Virus record (IMG/VR): IMGVR_UViG_3300045885_000475
Location: 1-53,027 of that record
Reading direction: 5' to 3' (one strand)
Length of the DNA stretch: 53,027 nt
Source of the DNA: a virus
The notes under the pieces are model-generated. The model saw nothing but the letters and a program-made list of their open reading frames with translations. It ran no database searches and had not been told where the DNA came from. Below are positions 8,527-15,233 of this stretch, one piece after another. The position numbers were made by a program, and so were the translations under genes. Every line of letters begins with the position of its first letter. Position 1 is the first letter of the stretch.

Positions 8527-8907
8527 CTGGAACCGCAGGCGCCAGATCGGGGCGTCGTCGACGGGCTGCCCCTCCGCGATCGCGAGCAGCTCGTAGTCCC
8601 CCGGCGCGTCGACCTCGAGGTGCCCCTCGACGAAGCCCGGGAAGGACTCCGAGCCGTCGCGGGGCTGCCCGGGCACCTTCCCCGAGATCTCGGCGACGAC
8701 GGCCCCCCGCGAGGAGAGCAGGCGGACCGCCACGCCGAACTCGTGCTGCCCCTCCTCAATGCCCTCCAGGAGGAAGACCGCGGCGATCGGGACGTGCGTC
8801 GCCGGCGGCCGCCAGGGGAGCGGATCCAGGTAGAGGTTCACGGCGTGGTGGGTGCCGTTGGCCTGGTGGACCAGCCGCTCGCAGGCCATGAGCCAGGTGA
8901 TCCGCAC
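8521..8907 (-). CDS. Small phage protein, DUF6941-like; paralogue of the gene at 42693-43154
   Basis: The product is about 128 residues if started at GTG 8907; an upstream in-frame ATG at 8973 would add 22 residues. The shorter start is preferred because the sister gene at 43154 starts at the equivalent GTG (VRIDW versus VRITW) and both have the same promoter at the same distance. Shared features include the opening VRIxW, a DPLPxP motif followed by a small insertion and xIPI. The pattern fits a DUF6941-type phage protein of unknown function. It is transcribed alone, convergent to the tail operon and divergent from the toxin-like gene. It probably belongs to genes expressed in the lysogen. 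Confidence 0.6.
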   Translation of the reverse strand: MRITWLMACERLVHQANGTHHAVNLYLDPLPWRPPATHVPIAAVFLLEGIEEGQHEFGVAVRLLSSRGAVVAEISGKVPGQPRDGSESFPGFVEGHLEVDAPGDYELLAIAEGQPVDDAPIWRLRFQK

Positions 8908-8916
8908 GCCGGCGGA

Positions 8917-8945
8917 TGGTCGCTCGAGCCGGCGCCGGCTGTCAA
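8917..8945 (-). promoter_or_regulatory. Promoter for the leftward gene 8907-8521
   Basis: On the minus strand TTGACA (8945-8940) is followed by 17 bases and CGACCA (8922-8917). The GTG start lies 9 bases further, so the message would be leaderless or nearly so. The same arrangement, with CTCGAGCGACCAT conserved, precedes the paralogue at 43154. Confidence 0.6.
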
Positions 8946-8958
8946 CGAAAGGGACGAA

Positions 8959-8980
8959 TGGCAGAAATGGCAATCTGCCA
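8959..8980. promoter_or_regulatory. Inverted repeat, operator candidate
   Basis: TGGCAGA and TCTGCCA form perfect 7-bp arms around 8 bases. The site lies between two divergent promoters, in the one clearly AT-richer stretch of the region, and upstream of a gene pair that includes an XRE regulator. It is the natural place for that regulator to bind. Confidence 0.5.
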
Positions 8981-9008
8981 GCATTTATCGCGAAATATGC
9001 AATCCATC

Positions 9009-9036
9009 TTGAATATTACACGTCACATTGTATACT
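9009..9036 (+). promoter_or_regulatory. Sigma70-like promoter for toxin/regulator operon
   Basis: TTGAAT (9009-9014), 16-bp spacer, TATACT (9031-9036). Surrounding DNA is AT-rich compared with the genome. The transcript would start near 9043 and lead into a good ribosome site (TAGGAGACAGACCC) before ATG 9078. Confidence 0.7.
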
Positions 9037-9077
9037 CTCGGGCGTCTTAAGGGGCAGAGGTAATAGGAGACAGACCC

Positions 9078-9467
9078 ATGGAAGTCGTCAGGCGCAAGAT
9101 CGAGGCCGGGGCGAAGTGGTCGTTGTCGTACCTCAAGGTGGCGGCCGAGGAAGGCCGAAAGATCCTCACGCAGGACGTGCAGTATGACCACGCGGTCGAC
9201 CAGGTGGAGCTGCTGGCCTGCGAGGACGACCCGACGCACCCCAAGGCCCTCCTCGAGGTGCAGCAGCACGGCGACTTCTACGAGCTTAAGGAAAAAGGCG
9301 GGGTGCTGCGGAAGATCAACCTCCGGGTCTACTTCATCCTGGTGGACAGGCCGACGAAGACCCTGTGGGTGATCGGGTGCTACAAGAAGGAAGACGAAGG
9401 GCAGACGCCCAGGCAGATCGTGATCAAGATGAAGACGCGCGCGAAATATGTGAGGGACAGGCTGTAA
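9078..9467 (+). CDS. RelE/HigB-like (Gp49/DUF891-type) putative toxin
   Basis: The product is 129 residues. The C-terminal half carries the family pattern: basic strand KINLRVYFILVD, strand LWVIGCYKK, then TPRQIVIKMKTRAKYV, matching the HigB layout of KK...TP..EI..A. In this family the protein is an mRNA interferase that acts on translated messages. It is longer than usual, with an N-terminal helical extension (residues 1-30). It is followed after 37 bp by an HTH gene, the reversed toxin-first order of HigBA systems. It may serve plasmid-like maintenance or superinfection control. Enzyme activity is inferred. Confidence 0.65.
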   Translation: MEVVRRKIEAGAKWSLSYLKVAAEEGRKILTQDVQYDHAVDQVELLACEDDPTHPKALLEVQQHGDFYELKEKGGVLRKINLRVYFILVDRPTKTLWVIGCYKKEDEGQTPRQIVIKMKTRAKYVRDRL

Positions 9468-9504
9468 GGGGGCGGTGGACCAAGTGCAGTACGTGGGAGG
9501 AGAT

Positions 9505-9975
9505 ATGAGCCTCATGAAGGTGGACTCGGAGCGAGTGGTGCAGCTCGCAAAGATGGAGGAGATGGTGCTCGCCATCCTCCTCGATAGGATCGCGAAGCTG
9601 CCGAAGGAGGGCCAGGAGGACCTCGCGGAGTTGATGGACCTCTTCAGCAAGAGCACCACGAAGAAGGAGAGGGAGGAGATCCTGGAGTCGATGAAAGAGC
9701 TGCTCCAGCCGTCGTTGATCGGCGAGCTGGTCCAGGGTCCGATGCCGAAGTCGGGCACGAAGGACCTGGAGAACCGCGCCGCGTACCTGGGGCAGAAGAT
9801 CAAGGAGCTGCGCGCGAAGAAGAGCATGACCCAGGAGGACCTGGCCGAGCTCTCGGGGATCCCGCAGAGCTACATCAGCCGGCTGGAGGCGGGCCAGCAC
9901 AGCCCGTCGCACGCGACGCTGGAGAAGATCGCCCAGGCGCTGGGCGTCGACGTCCACCAGATCGACTACGAATAG
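9505..9975 (+). CDS. XRE-family HTH regulator / HigA-like antitoxin, possible lysogeny repressor
   Basis: The product is 156 residues from ATG 9505, chosen because GGGAGGAGAT lies directly upstream; an in-frame GTG at 9475 lacks a site. Residues 1-80 are helical and acidic, likely a dimerisation or toxin-binding part. Residues about 95-150 form a classic HTH_3 domain (KKSMTQEDLAELSGIPQSYI, then SRLEAGQHSPS). The gene is co-transcribed with the toxin-like gene and ends at a strong terminator. No other repressor is recognised in the genome, so it may double as the CI-type regulator acting at the inverted repeat 8959-8980. That dual role is inference. Confidence 0.75.
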   Translation: MSLMKVDSERVVQLAKMEEMVLAILLDRIAKLPKEGQEDLAELMDLFSKSTTKKEREEILESMKELLQPSLIGELVQGPMPKSGTKDLENRAAYLGQKIKELRAKKSMTQEDLAELSGIPQSYISRLEAGQHSPSHATLEKIAQALGVDVHQIDYE

Positions 9976-9997
9976 TCGCACGAGGCGGGAAAGAAAG

Positions 9998-10025
9998 GCC
10001 CCGGTGATGAGCCGGGGCTTTTTTT
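9998..10025. terminator. Strong, probably bidirectional intrinsic terminator
   Basis: GCCCCGG (9998-10004), 7-nt loop, CCGGGGC (10012-10018), then seven T. An A-rich stretch upstream supplies T's for the opposite strand. It ends both the regulator gene and the convergent integrase gene, whose TAA stop lies in the T tract. Confidence 0.9.
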
Positions 10026-10899
10026 ATGCCCGCGGGTGCGCTCGCCGGAGGACCTCCCGGAGCCGGCCCAGGGCGACGTGCGTGTACCGCTGGGTGCTCG
10101 TGATCGACTTCTGCCCCAGGAACTCCTGGACCTCCCGGAGGTTGGCGCCCCGCTCCAGGAGGTGCGTCGCGATCGAGTGGCGGAACATGTGGGGGTGCGC
10201 CGGCCCCTCCACGCCGGCGCGCGCGGCCGCCTTCACCACGACGTCGCGGAAGGGCGTGTAGCTGATCCGCGTGCCGCGGCTCGAGATGAAGAGCGCCTGC
10301 TCGTGCTCGCGGCCGCGGCGGTGCAGGATCTTGGCGCGCTCGGGGAGCCAGGCGGCGATCGCGTCGAGCGCCGGCCGAGTGAGCTGGAGGAGGCCCTCCT
10401 TCCTTGGCTTCTGGACGACGGTGGCCAGCCCCGTCTCGAACGACAGGCGGTCGAGGTCGATCCGCCGAACCTCACGCTCGCGGCCGCCGGTCGCGTAGAG
10501 CGCCTCGAGGATGGCGCGGTTCCTCAGGTTGTGGGCGCCGCCGATCACGCGGGCGACCTGGTCCTCCGTCCAGTAGTCCGGGAGCTGCTCCTCGAGCTTG
10601 ATCGGATCCAGGTCGTCGCAGGGGTTCGCCGGCACGAGCCCCTCGCGCTTCAGGTGGTGATAGAAGCAGCGGACGGCGACGATCCCGTCCTTGATGGTCT
10701 TCGAGGTCTTCTCCTCCTGGCGCTGGTGCAGGATCCAGCGCTCAAGGAACCGGAAGTCCACGGCGAGCGTGTCGACGCCCGTGAAGGCGAGGTAGGCGCA
10801 GAACGCTTTCAGCTTGGACCCATAGACCCGGATGGTGTCCGGCGCGAAGTTGCGCGCCAAGAGGTACCGCCGCCAGCTCTCGACCAACGCCGAGAGCAT
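10024..10899 (-). CDS. Tyrosine recombinase (XerC/D-like integrase)
   Basis: The product is 291 residues from ATG 10899; a TTG at 10920 would add seven. Residues 1-95 are the SAM-like core-binding domain (FAPDTIRVYGSKLKAFCAYL). The catalytic domain has Arg140 (ATGGRERE), Lys164 (VVQKPRKEG), His237-x-x-Arg240 (HMFRH), and nucleophile Tyr272 (TQRYTHV). The usual His/Trp of the LGH motif is Gln263 (LGQKSITST), a tolerated but less common variant. It should catalyse integration/excision or dimer resolution of the circular genome. No excisionase is certain; 29622-29876 is a weak candidate. No obvious attP core is seen next to the gene. Transcribed leftward, alone. Confidence 0.9.
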   Translation of the reverse strand: MLSALVESWRRYLLARNFAPDTIRVYGSKLKAFCAYLAFTGVDTLAVDFRFLERWILHQRQEEKTSKTIKDGIVAVRCFYHHLKREGLVPANPCDDLDPIKLEEQLPDYWTEDQVARVIGGAHNLRNRAILEALYATGGREREVRRIDLDRLSFETGLATVVQKPRKEGLLQLTRPALDAIAAWLPERAKILHRRGREHEQALFISSRGTRISYTPFRDVVVKAAARAGVEGPAHPHMFRHSIATHLLERGANLREVQEFLGQKSITSTQRYTHVALGRLREVLRRAHPRA

Positions 10900-11059
10900 G
10901 GCGGACCGAGCTTCCGCCAAAAATCCCCAGCTGCTGCCCGCACCCTACCCTTTTCCCCTGCGGGCGAACCACTCTCCACGTTGCAAGCCACGGAAGCCCC
11001 GGTCGCCTGATCTACGTTCAACGCATTTTGGAAATTTCGGTTCGGGAAAATAATTTCTC
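10900..11059. other. Non-coding region between integrase and early promoter
   Basis: No gene is supported. The half nearest the integrase is GC-rich and contains its untranslated leader. The half from about 11020 is AT-richer (GCATTTTGGAAATTTCGG, then GGGAAAATAATTTC) and would suit regulator or integrase binding. An attP site could lie here, but no diagnostic core with inverted arms is visible. Confidence 0.5.
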
Positions 11060-11087
11060 TTGACACACTCGAGCCATGCGGTAGTCT
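11060..11087 (+). promoter_or_regulatory. Early rightward promoter
   Basis: A perfect -35 TTGACA (11060-11065), 16-bp spacer and TAGTCT (11082-11087). The predicted start is near 11094, exactly where the first helix of the structured leader begins. It should drive the whole early operon to the terminator at 29896. Confidence 0.75.
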
Positions 11088-11093
11088 CATCAC

Positions 11094-11309
11094 CGGAGAC
11101 AAGCGCGTGATGATTCAGAGCCCGGCGACTCCTGCCCGCCCACCGGTCGTAGCGCTTGTCTCCAACACGCCTGTGGCCGGTGGGGCAGGGCTCGGCGGGC
11201 TCGATTTGGCGGGTCAGGCTTCCCATCAGGCGCGGCCGGAATAGTTGAAAGTCTCGGACTTCGACTAGTCGGCCCCTGATGGTGAAGCCTCCCGCAACGG
11301 GAGGCAGCA
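11094..11309 (+). ncRNA. Highly structured early leader RNA (candidate cis-regulatory RNA)
   Basis: Directly after the promoter lies a chain of perfect helices. P1: 12 bp, 11095-11106 with 11152-11163, enclosing 45 nt. An alternative to P1: 11132-11137 and 11141-11146 pair with 11177-11188 (12 bp, 3-nt bulge). P3: 11223-11230 and 11234-11238 with 11270-11282 (13 bp), capped by 11243-11253/11257-11266 with a 3-nt loop. P4: GCCTCCCG (11287-11294) with CGGGAGGC (11298-11305). P4 contains the Shine-Dalgarno of the gene starting at GTG 11310. The arrangement is that of a leader whose refolding frees or hides the ribosome site. No match to a named riboswitch or phage RNA class was recognised. Confidence 0.6.
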
Positions 11310-11696
11310 GTGGTAGTGCGAGACGGGGAGGGGGCTTCCAAGAAATCCCCCTCTGAGGGCCCATGTGACCTCCGACCCACGGAGGCCCTGGTCGGGCCCT
11401 TTCAATCTTCGGGCCCGGTCATCCGGGTGGTCTGCAGGCGCTGCGGCGCCGTCCTGAGCGAAGGGGAGCCCGGGGCGGTCGAGCAGCTCGTGGTGTGCGG
11501 CCGCTGCGACCGGGACACCAGGCCGGCGCAGCAGCGCGAGTACTTCCCGGCCGTCCCCCAGGAGCCCCGCCGGTCGATCGAGGAGCAGACGTTCCTCGCG
11601 TACCTCCGGGGCCTGGGCCTCGAGGCCCTGCCGGTGATCCTCCTCGTCCCCACGGCCCTCCTCTGGGCGGTCAGCGCCCGGGCGGTGCTGGCGTGA
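11310..11696 (+). CDS. Zinc-ribbon protein with C-terminal membrane segment; first early gene
   Basis: The product is 128 residues. GTG 11310 is chosen because GGGAGG ends five bases upstream; that site is paired in the leader hairpin 11287-11305. Residues 1-36 are low-complexity and overlap further RNA helices. A CRRCGAVL...CGRCD zinc ribbon follows at about 42-66, and the C-terminus (about 104-126) is one hydrophobic helix. An alternative start is GTG 11427, just before the ribbon. It may anchor a nucleic-acid or protein-binding ribbon to the membrane. Function not recognised. It overlaps the next gene (GTGA). Confidence 0.55.
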   Translation: MVVRDGEGASKKSPSEGPCDLRPTEALVGPFQSSGPVIRVVCRRCGAVLSEGEPGAVEQLVVCGRCDRDTRPAQQREYFPAVPQEPRRSIEEQTFLAYLRGLGLEALPVILLVPTALLWAVSARAVLA

Positions 11697-12061
11697 GCGA
11701 GCACACTCCTGGCCCCTGGACCTGGCAGCGCGGCGAGAAGTGGCACCGGCTCCACGGCAAGGGTCCCGACGGCAAGCCGGTGACGATTCTCCGGGCGGCT
11801 CAGAACAACGGGCCGGTCATGACTCCGGCCAGGCGGTCCGACCAGGACCTCATCGCGGCCGCGCCCGATCTCCTCGCCGCCCTCCAGAGGTACGTCGACG
11901 CCTACCAGGGCTACATGGATGGACGCGAGAACGCGAGCGAGATCGCCGCCGCCGAACTCCAGGCTCGGCGCGCGATCGCCAAGACGGCGCCCCCCCCCAC
12001 GGGCTCCCTGACCTCCGCGGGCCCCTCCTTCCTCCCCCGGCCGAGTGGAGGTGACGCGTGA
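11693..12061 (+). CDS. Ead/Ea22-like phage protein
   Basis: The product is 122 residues, with a GTG overlapping the upstream stop by 4 bp. The N-terminus HTPGPWTW and the central DQDLIAAAPDLLAALQRYV are the hallmarks of a widespread early phage family (Ead/Ea22-like, unknown function) that occurs in early operons of lambdoid and other phages. The C-terminus is Pro/Ser-rich, encoded partly by a run of cytosines near 11991. Confidence 0.7.
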   Translation: MSEHTPGPWTWQRGEKWHRLHGKGPDGKPVTILRAAQNNGPVMTPARRSDQDLIAAAPDLLAALQRYVDAYQGYMDGRENASEIAAAELQARRAIAKTAPPPTGSLTSAGPSFLPRPSGGDA

Positions 12062-12237
12062 AGAACGCCTTCGACTCCGGCTTCTGTACGGCGACCCGTT
12101 GCCGCACGTTCCTCGAGCCCGGCCAGGGCGAGCAGTTCCAGCGGCCTGACGGCACGATCGACCGCTTCTGTCGGCGCCACGCCCAGGAGGAGTACTCCAC
12201 CCCCGAGCTGCAGACGTCTGCGGAGGTGCGGTCGTGA
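12058..12237 (+). CDS. Cys-rich mini protein
   Basis: The product is 59 residues, linked to both neighbours by 4-bp GTGA overlaps, the usual coupling in this operon. Two Cys early (FCTATRC) and a later FCRRHAQ provide a C-x4-C...C-x2-H zinc site. Near its 3' end the DNA contains the palindrome TGCAGACGTCTGCG (12209-12222). Function unknown. Confidence 0.6.
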   Translation: MKNAFDSGFCTATRCRTFLEPGQGEQFQRPDGTIDRFCRRHAQEEYSTPELQTSAEVRS

Positions 12238-12422
12238 GCAACCTCCCGCGCGAGATCCGGATCGTCTGGGACTGCCTCTGCGGCGCCCATTGGTCGACGA
12301 CCTTCGACCTCAAGGCGCGCCCGCATGGCCGGACCCACCAGTGCTCCCTCTGCAAGCGGACGCTCGAGATCCACCGGCCGCGCCTGGTCGACCTCACGCC
12401 GCCGGCGGGAGGTGCCCGGTGA
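12234..12422 (+). CDS. Zinc-ribbon mini protein
   Basis: The product is 62 residues with a GTG start in a 4-bp overlap. CLCGAHW and CSLCKRT form a CxC/CxxC ribbon typical of phage early proteins that bind nucleic acid or host enzymes. Its stop overlaps the start of the nuclease gene, so the two are translationally coupled. Function not recognised. Confidence 0.65.
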   Translation: MSNLPREIRIVWDCLCGAHWSTTFDLKARPHGRTHQCSLCKRTLEIHRPRLVDLTPPAGGAR

Positions 12423-13240
12423 CGGAGAAGCTGATCGAAGTCCGCCAGTCCGCGCTCAACGACTTCGAGCTCTGCGGCGAGATGTTCCGCCGGAAGCACA
12501 TCGAGAAGGAGGCGGCCCCGCCTGGGACAGCCGCGCTCCGCGGCGGCGCCGTCCACGTCGGCGCGCAGAAGAACCACGAGCACAAGAAGGCCCAGGGCGC
12601 CGACCTCCCGAAGAAGGAGATCATCGAGATCGCCGTCGCCGGCCTCGAGGAGAAGAAGGCGAAGGAGGGCTTCCGGCTCACGCCCGAGGAGATGGGCGCC
12701 GGCGTCCGGACCACCCTGGCGCGGACGGTCGAGTCGGTGACGACGCTCACCGGCCTCTACGCGGACAAGGTCGCGCCGGCGATGAAGCCCGACCTGATCG
12801 AGCAGGAGGCGAAGTTCATCCTGCCGAACGGCGTGGTCTTCGGCGGCCGTCTGGACCTCTCGACCTCCGACAACCGAGTGAAGGACCTCAAGACCTCCGG
12901 GCGATCGAAGAGCCAAAAGGACGCCGACGACTCGCTCCAGGGGACGCAGTACTGGCTGCTTTTCACGAAGCTCAAAGGTCACGAGCCCGCGGGCTTCGAC
13001 CTTGAGGTCCTGGTCGACCTCAAGACCCCCAAGCACCAGCACATCGAGACGCACCGGACCCGGAAGGACGTCGAGGTCCTCATCAACCGCGCCAACGTGA
13101 TGCTCAAGTCCAACCAGCTCGGGATCTTCGCGCCGGCCGCGGTCGGCTCCTGGATTTGCACGCCCAAGTGGTGCCCCTTCTGGGATTCCTGCCCCTTCGT
13201 GAACTCGGAGCGGATGAAGGCCGCGGAGGCGCAGGAATGA
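12419..13240 (+). CDS. PD-(D/E)XK nuclease, RecB/Cas4-like
   Basis: The product is 273 residues from GTG 12419. The RecB-nuclease signature is complete: Cys19 in the N-terminal LxxC segment, His46 (GGAVHVG), Asp146 (GGRLDLS), Asp156-x-Lys158 (KDLKTS) and a QxxxY motif (174-178). Three further Cys at 247, 252 and 258 (ICTPKWCPFWDSC) with Cys19 make a likely 4Fe-4S cluster, as in Cas4 and AddB. It should be a single-strand exonuclease that prepares ends for the annealing protein encoded two genes downstream. Confidence 0.85.
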   Translation: MTEKLIEVRQSALNDFELCGEMFRRKHIEKEAAPPGTAALRGGAVHVGAQKNHEHKKAQGADLPKKEIIEIAVAGLEEKKAKEGFRLTPEEMGAGVRTTLARTVESVTTLTGLYADKVAPAMKPDLIEQEAKFILPNGVVFGGRLDLSTSDNRVKDLKTSGRSKSQKDADDSLQGTQYWLLFTKLKGHEPAGFDLEVLVDLKTPKHQHIETHRTRKDVEVLINRANVMLKSNQLGIFAPAAVGSWICTPKWCPFWDSCPFVNSERMKAAEAQE

Positions 13241-13704
13241 TCGGTCAACGCTTTGGCCGCTGGGAGGTCCTCGCCTTCGCCGGAGTGACGGCGTACCACG
13301 CGCGCGTCTGGGCGTGTCGCTGCGACTGCGGCCGCGAGGGAAAGGTCCTGGAGCAGAACCTGAAGCGAGGAAAGAGCGCCCGCTGCAAGGCGTGCCACAA
13401 CAAGGCGGCCGCGACTCGGCACGGCGGCTCGACCACACCCGAATACCTGATCTGGGGGACGATGATCCAGCGCTGCACGAACCCCAACGTGCGGCGCTGG
13501 GTCGACTACGGCGGCCGCGGCATCCAGGTCTGCGACCGCTGGCGCAACTCCTTCGAGGCTTTCTTCCAGGATCTCGGCCCCCGCCCGAGTCCCGAGTACT
13601 CCATCGACCGCATCGACAACGACGGGAACTACGAGCCCGGCAATGTGCGCTGGGCTACGGCAGAAGAACAGGCCAACAATCGCCGGCCTCGGCAGCCGGC
13701 CTGA
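13237..13704 (+). CDS. HNH homing endonuclease with N-terminal zinc finger
   Basis: The product is 155 residues, with an ATGA overlap with the nuclease gene. Cys27, 29, 31, 50 and 53 form a zinc-binding module. The HNH core is IDRIDNDGNYEPGNVRWAT (about 123-141), then QANNRR. It is related to the reverse-strand protein at 48376-48918, with which it shares the YEPGNVRWAT core and the zinc part. Free-standing HNH genes of this type cleave relatives lacking the insertion. Base composition is similar to the neighbours, so the insertion may be old. Confidence 0.88.
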   Translation: MIGQRFGRWEVLAFAGVTAYHARVWACRCDCGREGKVLEQNLKRGKSARCKACHNKAAATRHGGSTTPEYLIWGTMIQRCTNPNVRRWVDYGGRGIQVCDRWRNSFEAFFQDLGPRPSPEYSIDRIDNDGNYEPGNVRWATAEEQANNRRPRQPA

Positions 13705-13718
13705 GAAAGGAGACGGAT

Positions 13719-14825
13719 GTGGCGAACGGAAAGACGGCGGTAGCGGGCCCGATGACCGACTCCGAGGAACTGCCCTCGATGCCGGCGGATCTCCTGGCGC
13801 AGGGGAAGTCCCTGATGAAGGCGGGGACGCCATTCGTGACGGCGATCTCCGTCCAGAAGCCCCGGGACCTGGACAAGGTGGTGGCGGCGATCGACCGCGA
13901 GGCCGAGTACGCCGGCGACTCCTTCTGGTATGGGTGGGTCGACAAGAAGGGCAACCGGATCGAAGGCCCGTCGATCGGCCTGGCCAACAGCCTCGCGCGC
14001 GAGTGGACGAACTGCGCGGTGACCTGCGCCCTCGAGGAGAACGAGGAGGCGTTCTACATCACCTCCCGGTTCATCGATCTCGAGAAGGGTTCGCAAATGG
14101 AGCGCATCTTCCGTCAGCGGAAGAACTCCGTCGCGGGCAACTTCGACCCCGACCGCAAGCTCGACATGGCGCTCCAGATCGGAAGCTCCAAGGCGATCCG
14201 GAACGTCGTGTGCAACTCGGTCCCGCGGTGGCTCGTCGAGCGCGCGATCGAGAAGGCGAAGCTGGCGGTCCAGAAGAAGATCGACCCCAAGAAGCTGGAC
14301 GAGCACAAGGCGAACGCGCTCGCTTTCTTCAAGAAGTACGGCGTGACCCAGGAGCAACTGGTCTTCAAGGCCGGGAAGCCCATGGCCGAGTGGACCACGC
14401 GCGAGATCGCCGACTTCCAGGCCGACGCCAAGGCGCTGCAGAACGGCGAGGCCTCGGTCGCCGACCTCTTCCCCTCCCCCGAGACGAAGGCCCCCGAGGG
14501 CCCGATCACGGGCAAGGCGGTCGCCGACGCCATCATGCCCGACAAGCCCGCGGAGGCCGCCCCGGAGGCGGGCCCGAGCGCCGAAGAGCAGGAGCGGATC
14601 CGGCTGCGCGAGATCGCGTCCACCAAGGCGATGCAGTGCAGCTGGTGCGGCGGCCTCTACGGCGCCGACACCGTCGAGGAGATGGACGCGCACATCGAGA
14701 AGGACCACCCGGGCAAGCCGACCTCCGGTCGTCCGAAACCCACCCCCTCGACTCAGAAGGCTCCGGCGGCGCCCTCCAAGGCCCCGCCGGCGAAGCCGGG
14801 AGGCCCTGGCCTCTTCGGCTCGTAG
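13719..14825 (+). CDS. Putative single-strand annealing/recombination protein with C2H2 finger
   Basis: The product is 368 residues from GTG 13719 behind GAAAGGAGACGGAT; the ATG two bases earlier opens a frame that stops at once. Residues about 60-190 resemble phage recombinase-like proteins that carry GPSIGLANSLAREW followed by a conserved Arg/Lys-rich block (KAIRNVVCNSVPRWLVERAI). These occur beside RecB-like nucleases. A linker follows, then CSWCGGLYGADTVEEMDAHI ending in a second His, a C2H2-like finger near residue 305, and a Pro/Ala-rich tail ending GLFGS. It likely binds single-stranded DNA and promotes annealing. Family assignment is from pattern memory. Confidence 0.6.
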   Translation: MANGKTAVAGPMTDSEELPSMPADLLAQGKSLMKAGTPFVTAISVQKPRDLDKVVAAIDREAEYAGDSFWYGWVDKKGNRIEGPSIGLANSLAREWTNCAVTCALEENEEAFYITSRFIDLEKGSQMERIFRQRKNSVAGNFDPDRKLDMALQIGSSKAIRNVVCNSVPRWLVERAIEKAKLAVQKKIDPKKLDEHKANALAFFKKYGVTQEQLVFKAGKPMAEWTTREIADFQADAKALQNGEASVADLFPSPETKAPEGPITGKAVADAIMPDKPAEAAPEAGPSAEEQERIRLREIASTKAMQCSWCGGLYGADTVEEMDAHIEKDHPGKPTSGRPKPTPSTQKAPAAPSKAPPAKPGGPGLFGS

Positions 14826-14841
14826 GCCGAGCCTCAACGAA

Positions 14842-14871
14842 GGAGGGCTCCTCCACAGCGGGGAGCCCTCC
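14842..14871 (+). promoter_or_regulatory. Strong intergenic hairpin
   Basis: A perfect 10-bp stem GGAGGGCTCC/GGAGCCCTCC with a 10-nt loop, between the recombination protein and the next gene. There is no T tract, so it is more likely an RNA-stability or attenuation element than a terminator. Confidence 0.5.
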
Positions 14872-14886
14872 GGTGGAGGCTCGACC

Positions 14887-15222
14887 ATGACGAACATGCA
14901 GCAGCCGGGCCCGCGCGACCTGGAGCGCCGGCTCAAGGAGCAGGGGCTCATGCTGACCCGGCTCAAGCGCGAGCGCGAGCAGATCGAGGAGGACCTGGTC
15001 GCCGCGCAGCTCGACAGCCAGCTGACCGGAGACAAGTACCTCCGGGCCGATGACAAGCGCACCAAGGTCCGGATGGAGCTGGAGCGGCTCACCACCTTCA
15101 TCAAGCTCAGGCACTGGTCGACCCACCCGAAGCACAAGCGTCGGCCGGCCTACGGCTGCGACTTCTGCGCGCAGATCGCGTCGGCCGAGAAGGTTAAGCA
15201 CGAGACGGGTCCGGAATTTTGA
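14887..15222 (+). CDS. Coiled-coil protein with CxxC
   Basis: The product is 111 residues. Residues 10-80 are a strongly charged, heptad-like helix, and the C-terminus has HWSTHPKHKRRPAYGCDFCA with one CxxC. No family is recognised. It sits between the annealing protein and the SbcC-like ATPase and could be an accessory subunit of either; its last codons overlap the TTG-containing leader of the ATPase gene. Confidence 0.6.
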   Translation: MTNMQQPGPRDLERRLKEQGLMLTRLKREREQIEEDLVAAQLDSQLTGDKYLRADDKRTKVRMELERLTTFIKLRHWSTHPKHKRRPAYGCDFCAQIASAEKVKHETGPEF

Positions 15223-15233
15223 AGGAGACGGGC

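Noticed and set aside
11287-11305. Hammerhead-like core CTGATGG...GAAG near the leader hairpin
   Set aside because: The required CUGANGA and GAAA elements and the three-stem topology are not present.
12290-12418. Longer N-terminus for the PD-(D/E)XK nuclease
   Set aside because: That stretch is already the zinc-ribbon gene in another frame, and GTG 12419 gives the usual 4-bp overlap.
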